Source: Paenisporosarcina indica (lineage in GTDB: Bacteria > Bacillota > Bacilli > Bacillales_A > Planococcaceae). Taken from it: a DNA stretch of 64,000 bases. Location: NCBI RefSeq assembly GCF_001939075.1, contig NZ_MPTA01000002.1:372001-436000 (forward strand). The letters run 5' to 3'. The notes below the pieces were generated by a model. It worked only from the letters and a program-made list of their open reading frames with translations. It made no database searches and was not told the DNA's origin. Position numbers and translations under genes: made by a program. This document shows positions 40,974-48,523 of this stretch, in pieces; within the stretch, counting starts at the first letter, position 1, and each line of letters opens with the position of its first letter.

Positions 40974-41537
40974 TCACTCTTTTTCCTGTTGTTTCACCCA
41001 TTCTTTGTACTCAGGTAAAGTGTATTCGTCAGTTTTTACGACTGTCCAATGATTGTCTTTCTGTTCTAGGAACACCTTTATTAAGTGCTCCCCTCCAGAA
41101 TCTCCGAAATCATTTCTCAAATAAGCAATCCCGCTATGAATAAGAACGATTACCTCATTATCATTAATTGTTTTCACTTTAATTCTTCCATTACTTTCGA
41201 TGTTGAAATTGGCATCTATCAATTCGAAACTTTCATTTAAAGATTCAACCTCGTATTTCTCTACGTTGATACCTTGTTTGAGGTCAATATTATCTTTTAG
41301 AGCTTGATACTGATCCCACAGAATATTAATATCGTTGTTTACCACTGCTTGTGTTCTATAATACATATACTCTGTTATAGGTTTAATATATTTCACCCAA
41401 TCAGATGGTTCTGGCTCTACAAAACCTTTCATACCTTCTTGTACACTATTGTTTTCTGTTTGGGTTTTATTTTGCTGACATCCTAATAAGGATAGTAAGA
41501 TAACAATCATTAAACTTCCTATAAGAAAATTCTTCAT
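40974..41537 (-). CDS. lipoprotein of unknown function
   Basis: A 187-aa lipoprotein with lipobox LLGC (Cys20), then about 165 residues, mainly alpha+beta. Fragment TEYMYYRTQAVVNNDINILW recalls the N-terminal region of amidase-like or NTF2-like extracellular proteins of Bacillales, but I cannot name it. GGAGGGCATT precedes the ATG. Probably surface-anchored. Confidence 0.75.
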   Translation of the reverse strand: MKNFLIGSLMIVILLSLLGCQQNKTQTENNSVQEGMKGFVEPEPSDWVKYIKPITEYMYYRTQAVVNNDINILWDQYQALKDNIDLKQGINVEKYEVESLNESFELIDANFNIESNGRIKVKTINDNEVIVLIHSGIAYLRNDFGDSGGEHLIKVFLEQKDNHWTVVKTDEYTLPEYKEWVKQQEKE

Positions 41538-41614
41538 AATGCCCTCCTTTTATTAGTAGACGGCATTAATTTACAGAAGTTTCAAATAAATCTCACTACG
41601 ATTCTTTCTAACAC

Positions 41615-42433
41615 CTATTTATATGTATAGTAATCCTGTGCATGCACTACTTTAAAACCTATGGATTCATATAAACTTAAGGCATGGGCATTTTTCGTTT
41701 CCACTTCCAGGTGGACGGTATGCCCCGCTTCACTTTGTTGTTTGACGATATGGCGCAATACTTTGCGACCAATTCCTTTTCCTTGGTGTTCGGGAAGAAT
41801 CGAAAACCCGTAGATCCACGCTTGGCCGTCTTCTCTTTTCACGCGAATTTTCCCGATGGTTTCATCATTGAGGTCGATCATAAACATATCGGTGTCTTCA
41901 TCTCCGTCGATCCGTCTTTCCATTGCCGTGGCATCTTCCAACGGAACGTCAAATGCTTCCACATCAAGACGGATTCTCATGCCTAAATCCGCAATTGTAG
42001 CCTGGCGTAAAACAAAACCTGTTGCAGCATCAAGAGATTGTGGCTGCCACTGCATTTGATGTTCTGAAAGTTTATAGCTCGCTCCTTGTTTCTTCAAGAA
42101 TTCCTTAGCTGAGTCTGAGCTAGCTGGGGCGTTCAACAGGATTTTCTTGTAACCCACTTGTTTTGCTACAGCCATCGCATCCACGAATAACTTTGTGAAG
42201 TGGCCTTTTCGGCGTTCTCTTGGTTTTACCATCCCCGTGACTTCAACCGTTGAACCAAATGCATACAAACCTAAAAAGGCTATCAACTCATCGTTTTCAT
42301 AGTACAAGAAATCAAGTTGATCAGATTCTCGGTTACGAAGCATTTCCCAGTTCAATTTAAGTTGCAGTCCATCATGTGTTTCTACTTCTTTTCGAAGTTG
42401 TTCAATATCGTGCAGTTGTCTTGTTGTTAACAT
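41615..42433 (-). CDS. GNAT acetyltransferase with two GNAT domains
   Basis: A 272-aa protein. From the ATG at 42433 (GAGGAG upstream) an N-terminal GNAT-like domain has MVKPRERRKGHFTKLFVDAM, and a C-terminal one has SILPEHQGKGIGRKVLRHIV with the canonical Q/RxxGxG/A loop. A frame extension to 42454 has no ribosome site. Substrate unknown. It precedes no obvious operon partner. Confidence 0.88.
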   Translation of the reverse strand: MLTTRQLHDIEQLRKEVETHDGLQLKLNWEMLRNRESDQLDFLYYENDELIAFLGLYAFGSTVEVTGMVKPRERRKGHFTKLFVDAMAVAKQVGYKKILLNAPASSDSAKEFLKKQGASYKLSEHQMQWQPQSLDAATGFVLRQATIADLGMRIRLDVEAFDVPLEDATAMERRIDGDEDTDMFMIDLNDETIGKIRVKREDGQAWIYGFSILPEHQGKGIGRKVLRHIVKQQSEAGHTVHLEVETKNAHALSLYESIGFKVVHAQDYYTYK

Positions 42434-42478
42434 ATAATTCTCCTCAATAAACATAAATTTCTAAATATTCCCCATAAA

Positions 42479-42511
42479 ATAAGCTTCCCATATTTTCACA
42501 TGAGAAGCTAG
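42479..42511 (-). terminator. terminator of the PBP4-type gene
   Basis: On the minus strand AGCTTCTCAT and ATGGGAAGCT pair (one G-T), followed by TATTTTAT. It starts within 5 bases of the stop. Confidence 0.75.
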
Positions 42512-42514
42512 TAG

Positions 42515-44002
42515 TTATTTTGTTTTTGTGTAGCTCGCAATTACCGTCGCAATTTGATCTTCTATTGGCGTGACAGTTTCTAAATCATTGTTAATGAGAA
42601 TGGAGAATACCAATAGCTCACCATCTTTAGTCGTGGCATAGCCGGATAAGGAAGATACGGAAGTCAACGAGCCGGTTTTCGCTCTGACATTTCCGACTGT
42701 AGGTTCCGTCTTCATGCGATTACGAAGAGAACCACCCACAAATCGATCTTTTATTCCCGCTATTGGTAAAGAGTTCAAGAAGGCGTTATACCATGGCTTT
42801 GCTTGTACGGCATATAATAACTCGGTTAGTTCATTTGCAGGAATTAAGCTAATTTGGGATAGTCCTGAACCATCTCGAATCATGATGGTTTCCTTGTTCA
42901 TTCCAAGTTTAACCGCGGTTTCTTCAATGACTCGAATTCCATTTTCCCAGCTTCCTTCTCCATAAACCACTTTGCCCATTTCTTTCGTCAGGATTTCGGC
43001 GTGTGCATTGTTGCTCAGTTTCATAAACGGGATGAATAAATCTCTAAGTGGCATTGATTCTTTCGATGTTAAGATAACTGCATTGGATGGGGTTTTCCCT
43101 AATACGACCTTTGACTGTCCAGTAAATTTGATTCCGTTTTCATCTAGCGATTTCTTAAATAAGTGCAAGGCATAATTGGACGGTTCCCAAACCGCAATCC
43201 ATTCCCGTGTCACGGGTCCACCTTTAGGAACTGTTCCGGTAATGAGGATCGTATTCGTTCCGTGTTGACGCTCTATCAGAAGATCTTTTTCCGCCCCTGC
43301 TTTCCCGGTAATTGAACGATTAATTACTTTTACAACACCTATTTCTGGCGTCACCTTGAACGTTGCGGGTTCTCCCACTTTTTTATTTGGATGGGCTTCT
43401 ACGATTACGGTTCCTGCATCGTAGTCATCATTTGGCGATGCTGTTAATGCTGAAACTTGGGCTGCATAATAATAGGATTCATCTGATAGGGTAATGTCTG
43501 GCGACAAGCGATCATTGTCGTACCACGTATCATCTCCAATTAAATTTCCTTTCACCGTTTTTATCCCTTGTGTTATCAAGTTTTTGGCAAGTAGATCGAA
43601 ATCTTTCTCCAGTAAAGTCGGATCACCTTTCCCTTTTAAATAGATATTCCCCTGAAGAACACCTGCTGCTACTTTTCCATCCGCTAATACTTCTGTTGAG
43701 AAACGGTAATCTTCACCGAGCGTTTCTAGCGCAGCTGCGCCCGTCAGTAATTTCATGTTCGATGCCGGATGGAGTCTGGTATCACCCGAATGATTGTAAA
43801 TGAGTTCTCCAGTCGTCGCATGCCTCACACTCACGCCAACCGTGGCACCTTTCACTCGTTCATCCTGCAATATTTTATTAATTTCATGTCCAAGTTGAGC
43901 GTAATCGACATCCGCTGCAACTGATTGTTCTTCTTTAACATTTATGAAAGGTAAAAATGCCAATATGACAATTACAAAAGTAATCACTAATTTATGTTTC
44001 AA
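42515..44002 (-). CDS. PBP4-type D-alanyl-D-alanine carboxypeptidase
   Basis: A class C low-molecular-weight PBP (S13 peptidase), about 495 aa. The active-site SxxK is SNMKLL (in HPASNMKLLTGAAALE), SxN is LSNNAHAE and KTG is AKTGSLTSVSSLSGY. A signal peptide is at the N-terminus (KLVITFVIVILAFLPF, ending SVAA). The frame opens at a TTG at 44047, but AAGGGGG points to a later start; TTG 44002 is used here (CTG 44008 is also possible). It trims or cross-links peptidoglycan outside the cell. Bacillus homologue: PBP4a, DacC. Confidence 0.9.
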   Translation of the reverse strand: MKHKLVITFVIVILAFLPFINVKEEQSVAADVDYAQLGHEINKILQDERVKGATVGVSVRHATTGELIYNHSGDTRLHPASNMKLLTGAAALETLGEDYRFSTEVLADGKVAAGVLQGNIYLKGKGDPTLLEKDFDLLAKNLITQGIKTVKGNLIGDDTWYDNDRLSPDITLSDESYYYAAQVSALTASPNDDYDAGTVIVEAHPNKKVGEPATFKVTPEIGVVKVINRSITGKAGAEKDLLIERQHGTNTILITGTVPKGGPVTREWIAVWEPSNYALHLFKKSLDENGIKFTGQSKVVLGKTPSNAVILTSKESMPLRDLFIPFMKLSNNAHAEILTKEMGKVVYGEGSWENGIRVIEETAVKLGMNKETIMIRDGSGLSQISLIPANELTELLYAVQAKPWYNAFLNSLPIAGIKDRFVGGSLRNRMKTEPTVGNVRAKTGSLTSVSSLSGYATTKDGELLVFSILINNDLETVTPIEDQIATVIASYTKTK

Positions 44003-44167
44003 GTTCAGAGCATATTCCCCCTTGGAAGATTCATTCCCGTTTGGCAATAGTACATATTTTATCTTGTGAGGAAAAAGCCTTCTTTACTCATTCCTTTTCG
44101 ATTGTCTATTTATATATGTACAAGTTGGGCAAATTATTCGGTCAGGGGAATCACTTCTTATCATCGA

Positions 44168-44202
44168 ATATATAAAAAAACTCACTTTTTGAAAGTGAGT
44201 TT
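44168..44202 (-). terminator. terminator overlapping the EamA gene end
   Basis: On the minus strand AAACTCACTTTC and AAAGTGAGTTTTTTT form a stem. The EamA stop codon lies inside it. Confidence 0.85.
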
Positions 44203-45066
44203 GGGGCGGGTGGTTAAGTAAACGCCACATAGGATGACTACTAAACCGATCATCATATGTATGGTAATAGGTTCTTTCAATAAGAAGTAACCCCAAAAAA
44301 TAGCGGAAATTGGGATTAAATAAGTTACGGAAGTTGCAAATTCCGGACTTCTTTCTTTCATCAAATAAAAGAATAATAAGTGGGCAATTCCAGAACCAAA
44401 GCACCCTAGACCAATGATAGCAAATAACACTTCCCCGCTCATGTTTCCTGCGAGTGTTTGTAATTGATTCGCATTGGTAAGTAGCATCATGACTCCACCG
44501 ACAATGGCTCCGACAATCAATGTACACGTTGTAACAAAAATGATGCCAGCGTCTTTTAGGTGTTTGCGGGCGTAATGGGAAGAAAAGCCATAACACATCG
44601 TAGCTAATATCATTGTACCAATCCCCACAAAACTTTCACCAAACAACAACGAAATATCAAACTTCATGATAATTAAAATACCGACAAACCCTATCGCGAT
44701 TCCAATCCATTGTTGCTTAAGCAATATGGAGCCAAAAAATAACAAGCCAAGGATTCCTGTAAATATTGGTGTAAACGCATTGAGTACAGCAGCCAAACTG
44801 CTGTTTATTTGTGTTTGACTCAGTGCGATTAGCCCCCATGGTAATCCTGCATTCGCTACACCAACTACCATTAACGCTTTCCAAGGAACGGGCTTCATTA
44901 TATCCTTGCGTTTAAACCAAAGGATTGGCAATAACAAAATTGCACCCGCTATGCACCGGATAAAAACGGTGCCCCATACACCCGCGGGTTCGCTAAGAAT
45001 GGAGATAAATACAAAAGATAGACCCCAAATAAGACTGAGGGCAACAAGTGCTACATATACACGCAT
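44182..45066 (-). CDS. EamA/DMT family transporter
   Basis: A 294-aa membrane protein with ten segments in two EamA repeats. The N-terminal repeat carries LIWGLSFVFISI and FIRCIAGAILLLP, and the second carries LATMCYGFSSHYARKH. The end is GLVVILCGVYLTTRPK. This drug/metabolite exporter family has broad substrates. No co-transcribed partner. A frame on the opposite sense over its 3' end is not a gene. Confidence 0.88.
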   Translation of the reverse strand: MRVYVALVALSLIWGLSFVFISILSEPAGVWGTVFIRCIAGAILLLPILWFKRKDIMKPVPWKALMVVGVANAGLPWGLIALSQTQINSSLAAVLNAFTPIFTGILGLLFFGSILLKQQWIGIAIGFVGILIIMKFDISLLFGESFVGIGTMILATMCYGFSSHYARKHLKDAGIIFVTTCTLIVGAIVGGVMMLLTNANQLQTLAGNMSGEVLFAIIGLGCFGSGIAHLLFFYLMKERSPEFATSVTYLIPISAIFWGYFLLKEPITIHMMIGLVVILCGVYLTTRPKLTFKK

Positions 45067-45330
45067 AATAAGTACGTCCTTTACTGAACCTTCGTTCGAT
45101 ATTGTATCGGAAATGCCCGATCGTTGATAAGTGAATTTATTCTTGGGATATCGGTTGAAAGATGAACTATATCTTCTTTCTAATCAAATCCTTCAGAAAA
45201 ACCACCGTGTTATTAAGAGACATAAAGATTCCTAAAATGATTCGCTTAATTCTTTCATATTCCCTCCAATTTATTTGGATTCAATGAATCTCGTTTAATG
45301 AAAGTTTAGCATAATCAAAAGAAAAGCGAG
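45067..45330. other. intergenic region
   Basis: Upstream region of the EamA gene; no gene recognised. It ends in the phased repeat array and hairpin listed next. Confidence 0.4.
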
Positions 45331-45380
45331 AGTTGCAACATTATAGCTTGAAGTTGCGACGATATGGCCGGAAGTTGCGA
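45331..45380 (+). repeat. three 21-bp-phased AGTTGC repeats
   Basis: AGTTGC(A/G)AC occurs at 45331, 45352 and 45373, exactly 21 bases apart, with the spacer drifting between units. It has the same three-unit, 21-bp layout as the arrays at 16586-16661 and 21417-21504 but a different sequence, and runs directly into a long hairpin. Confidence 0.85.
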
Positions 45381-45431
45381 CAACACAAAGAAATTGCACA
45401 GGAGCATTTCCTGTGCAATTTCTTTGTGTTG
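45381..45431. repeat. perfect 23-bp inverted repeat with 5-base loop
   Basis: Two perfect 23-base complementary arms (starting CAACACAAAGAAATTGC and ending CAATTTCTTTGTGTTG) flank the loop GCATT. No T-run follows on either side, so it is not a typical terminator. It adjoins the 21-bp array. Confidence 0.92.
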
Positions 45432-45462
45432 AATCGTCAATTCATCCATGATGCCAACTATT

Positions 45463-45648
45463 TTAAAGCCAAAAAAACAATCCTACAATGACCAGTACCG
45501 GAATTAAAGCGATATATATCAATCCTAGGTTATTCATACTTTTTTTACTGCTATAAACAGCGTCTCTTTCTTTTGTAACGAACAGTGTACCTACTAGAGC
45601 ACTCCCCATAATGATGGCAACGATAATTAATATAATGAGATTGTTCAT
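45463..45648 (-). CDS. small two-segment membrane protein
   Basis: A 61-aa protein with two hydrophobic segments (residues 3-24 and 42-61) joined by a polar loop with KERDAVYSSKKSMNN. GGAGGAG lies 6-7 bases before the ATG. Family unknown. It stands alone downstream of the regulator gene on the same strand. Confidence 0.65.
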   Translation of the reverse strand: MNNLIILIIVAIIMGSALVGTLFVTKERDAVYSSKKSMNNLGLIYIALIPVLVIVGLFFWL

Positions 45649-45841
45649 ATTTACTCCTCCTTGATGTCAAAGTAATTTATAGTAAACGTTCGTTTAGAAT
45701 CTATGCTGGTATTCATTATTGAAGTAATTACTTTTAATACCCAAAAATTGAATTTCTATCACATTATTATCATAAAGGATTTATTGAATTTATGACCATC
45801 CATTTCATTATTAATTACACCATCCACTTGCAAAAATAAAT

Positions 45842-47281
45842 TTATTCTTGAGCCGCCTGAACGGCATCTGCAAATCGTTTTATTCCTTCATGTATATTTT
45901 CTTCATTCTCCCTCGCATATGTAAAACGGACATATCCCTTTTCTGAACCCATTGTTGTTCCGGGGACATATATAATCCCTCTTTTTATGGATTCTTCTAG
46001 TAATTTCATTTCATTAATTTCTTTTCTCAACTTGCACCATATATGAATGCCGCCCTCGGGAACATAAAAATCAACTTGATCCCCTAGAAAGTATTTAAGG
46101 CTTTTAGTTATTTGATCTCTACGTTTTTTCAACTGCACGATTAACCTATTGATATGTGCAGGAAATTCTTCTGAATCCAGGAAATCATTTGCAATCCATT
46201 GCGTGAAGCTCGAATGTCCAAAATCAATCTGCTGCTTCGCATCGGTCAATCGTTCAATCACCGCATTTGGACCTATGATCCACCCAATCCTTAAGCCGGA
46301 TGCCACGATTTTTGATAATGAACTAATATAGAGGACATTCCCATGAGGGTCCAGCGACTTTAATGTGTTGACTTCATCGCCCCTAAAGGAAGTTAAACTG
46401 TATGGATCATCTTCCACAATGGGAATTCCATACTCTGATGAGATGTCCAAAATAGCTTTTCTCCTACTCTCGGACAGAGATGTTCCAGTGGGATTTTGGA
46501 AAGAAGGATTTAGGAAAATCATTCTGATTTTGTGCTTTTTATATAAGGAAACTAGGTCATCCGGGTTAATCCCGTTCTTGTCCACGGGCAAATGATAGGT
46601 CCTAATGCCTGAAGATTTGAATATAGGGAGACTGTAAGAATACGATGGATTTTCTATAGCTACTGCATCGCCTGGCTTTAACAGGCATTGGACGACTAAA
46701 TGCAAAGCTTGCTGTGCACCTGAGGTAATAAGGATTGAGGAAGCATCAGTTCCCTCTATTTTCCTATCATGAATTACATGTTTTGCAATGGTATTTCTTA
46801 ATATCACATTTCCCTGAGGGTGATCATAGCCCAAGCTCCCGACAAACGATCTGTTTGTTCCAATGCCTCTTAGTGAGTCCCTTGGAAAGAGATCTTCTGA
46901 CAATTCTCCACTAGCTAAATTGATCAATTTTTGCTCAGCCACTTCTTTTCGGATTTTTTGCGTTATGGGTAAATTGGGCAATATAGAACCAGCCTCAATA
47001 TATCGATTCCAACTCGGAATCCGTTTCTTCGTAATCCCCCATATATCTTTATTAATGGTTGTTCCGCTACCCCTTTTTCTTTGGATAAGCCCATTAGATT
47101 CTAGTTCGTCGTATGCTGACACAACTGTACTGCGGTTAAGGTTATATTCCTTGGCAAGGAGCCTTTCAGACGGAAGTGGTTTATCATGCGGAAAAGTACC
47201 ATCCGCAATTCCAGCTTCGATAAATTCGGCAAGCTGTTTATAGATCGCTTTCTTGGCATTTCTATCCGGCATCCAGTTCAT
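45842..47281 (-). CDS. MocR/GabR-type transcriptional regulator
   Basis: A 479-aa fusion. An N-terminal GntR winged helix (about 10-80; PLPSERLLAKEYNLNRSTVVSAY) is joined by a linker to a class I aminotransferase-like domain. The PLP lysine is in SSLSKIVASGLRIGW. NPSFQNPTG and the YSYSLP region are also typical. The ATG at 47281 (MNWMPDRN) is preceded by AAAGGGG; a GTG at 47338 would add 19 residues. It probably senses an amino compound. No target enzyme is adjacent. Confidence 0.9.
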   Translation of the reverse strand: MNWMPDRNAKKAIYKQLAEFIEAGIADGTFPHDKPLPSERLLAKEYNLNRSTVVSAYDELESNGLIQRKRGSGTTINKDIWGITKKRIPSWNRYIEAGSILPNLPITQKIRKEVAEQKLINLASGELSEDLFPRDSLRGIGTNRSFVGSLGYDHPQGNVILRNTIAKHVIHDRKIEGTDASSILITSGAQQALHLVVQCLLKPGDAVAIENPSYSYSLPIFKSSGIRTYHLPVDKNGINPDDLVSLYKKHKIRMIFLNPSFQNPTGTSLSESRRKAILDISSEYGIPIVEDDPYSLTSFRGDEVNTLKSLDPHGNVLYISSLSKIVASGLRIGWIIGPNAVIERLTDAKQQIDFGHSSFTQWIANDFLDSEEFPAHINRLIVQLKKRRDQITKSLKYFLGDQVDFYVPEGGIHIWCKLRKEINEMKLLEESIKRGIIYVPGTTMGSEKGYVRFTYARENEENIHEGIKRFADAVQAAQE

Positions 47282-47398
47282 TTTCCACATTCCCCTTTGT
47301 ACATTAATCAATGAAGTTGATTGTGTGTTTTCTGTCACGTTCTCATTATAATTTTCTTTACTTGTCTCTATTATGGCACCAAAAACACCTGGAGATAA

Positions 47399-47548
47399 TA
47401 TTTACTTGCAAATATTAATGAGGATGATATCAATCTAAGTGTTACAGGAAAGTACTTAGGTAGCATCGGAAACGAAGCAGTAAATGAGGGAACAAAGGAG
47501 TATTTTGAATTCCTATCATTTCTAAATAGGCAGAAACACTTCGTTTAG
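47399..47548 (+). pseudogene. possible coding remnant ending in a repeat
   Basis: A plus-strand frame without start codon reads INEDDINLSVTGKYLGSIGN, EAVNEGTKEYFEFLSFLNRQ, KHFV and TAG at 47546-47548, inside the left module of repeat copy 16. It looks like the C-terminus of a real protein of unknown family. The opposite strand is the promoter side of the MocR gene. Confidence 0.35.
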
Positions 47549-47620
47549 TTGAAAAAGAAAAGGAACTATTTTATAACAGTTCCTTGTTCTTTAACTAAAG
47601 CACACGTGAGTTCAACAATA
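47541..47620 (-). repeat. terminator-bearing repeat copy 16
   Basis: TTTAGTTGAAAAAGAAAAGG at the left, hairpin GGAACTATTTTATAACAGTTCC, then TTAACTAAAGCACACGTGAG. On the minus strand the hairpin is followed by TTTTCTTTTTC. It lies about 15 bases from the stop of the VOC gene. Confidence 0.82.
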
Positions 47621-47634
47621 TATAGTTTTAGCTA

Positions 47635-48051
47635 TTACTTTATAAGCCATTTTTCTTTGAAAGTTGGACTTAATTCACTCCACACATCAAATTTATTTCC
47701 ATCTAAATCATAAAAAACAAAATTCCTTCCAGCATGTCCTCTGTCTTCAACTTCTCCAACTCTTATCTCTTTTTCTGTAAAATCTCTATGTATAGCTTTT
47801 AAGGCATTTAAGCCATTAACTTCAAATGTTAAAGAAAAACGCTCAACACCGTTACTATCAGTAAAATTGGAGCTTTGAATTTCATTAGATTTAACAAGAA
47901 ATATGCTTTGGTTTGCAAAATCAAGAATTGCTTTATCTTCGTCTTTGTAGCTTAACTCTGCATCTAATTTGTTTACGTACCATTCAGAAGATCGTTCTAC
48001 ATTAGTCACCGGTATATAAATAGTTCCTACCCTTAATAATTTATCGCCCAT
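47635..48051 (-). CDS. VOC family (glyoxalase/bleomycin-resistance) protein
   Basis: A 138-aa protein of one VOC unit pair. The N-terminal VGTIYIPVTNVERSSEWYVNKL starts the first beta-alpha-beta-beta-beta module, and the C-terminal FVFYDLDGNKFDVWSE carries the last metal-ligand region. Function not predictable (detoxification, dioxygenase or binding). An upstream GGGTCGATAG is only a weak ribosome site. Confidence 0.82.
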   Translation of the reverse strand: MGDKLLRVGTIYIPVTNVERSSEWYVNKLDAELSYKDEDKAILDFANQSIFLVKSNEIQSSNFTDSNGVERFSLTFEVNGLNALKAIHRDFTEKEIRVGEVEDRGHAGRNFVFYDLDGNKFDVWSELSPTFKEKWLIK

Positions 48052-48136
48052 TCTATCGACCCCTTCCCATATTTCATGGTATATACTTTCTCCTTTTATG
48101 TCTCTTTATCCTTCCTCCATTTTTCTTGTATTTTTA

Positions 48137-48206
48137 TTGAACGATACTGCCGCGTTAGTTGAGCATGAGTCGCCCTATTCATATTGAAGTAAAGCCACCG
48201 AGTTGA
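48137..48206 (-). repeat. terminator-bearing repeat copy 17
   Basis: TTGAACGATACTGCCGCGTT, AGTTGAGCATGAG, a degenerate middle, then TTGAAGTAAAGCCACCGAGT. No gene is seen in the 48211-48523 gap to its right apart from a hairpin and a possible helD promoter. Confidence 0.65.
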
Positions 48207-48282
48207 AGAACACATAAAACTTTTTAATAAAAATGAACCAGAAATTATTTATGGTTTATATCATGTAGTAAAATTGCGTCAA

Positions 48283-48311
48283 AAAAACACCCTCTTACCA
48301 AGAGGGTGTAT
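48283..48311. terminator. hairpin, terminator-like on the minus strand
   Basis: ACACCCTCTT and AAGAGGGTGT form a 10-bp stem with ACC loop. The minus strand continues GTGTTTTTTTG. No minus-strand gene ends here, so its role is unclear. Confidence 0.6.
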
Positions 48312-48523
48312 GTTTCTTGCATTCAATTGGTGTATGTTATGGCAAAGAAGCATTAAGAAAGACAAACATAGAAATCATGTCCAATACATTGAAAGAAATG
48401 AGAATCTGTGGTAAATTTATATAGATATATGCCAATTTATAATAATGAGCATTATATCCCTATTTTAAATTATACACCATGTTTTTTCGTTTGTCAAATC
48501 CATTATTTTAAGGAGTCGTTGCT

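Noticed and set aside
26422-41537. Classical integron
   Set aside because: No integrase gene or attI-like site is in the window, the modules differ from the attC R box consensus at one position each, and most copies carry terminator hairpins. The cassette idea is kept only as a hypothesis.
44084-44596. 170-codon frame overlapping the EamA gene
   Set aside because: Cys/His/Arg-rich shadow in another frame of the same strand, without start site or family similarity.
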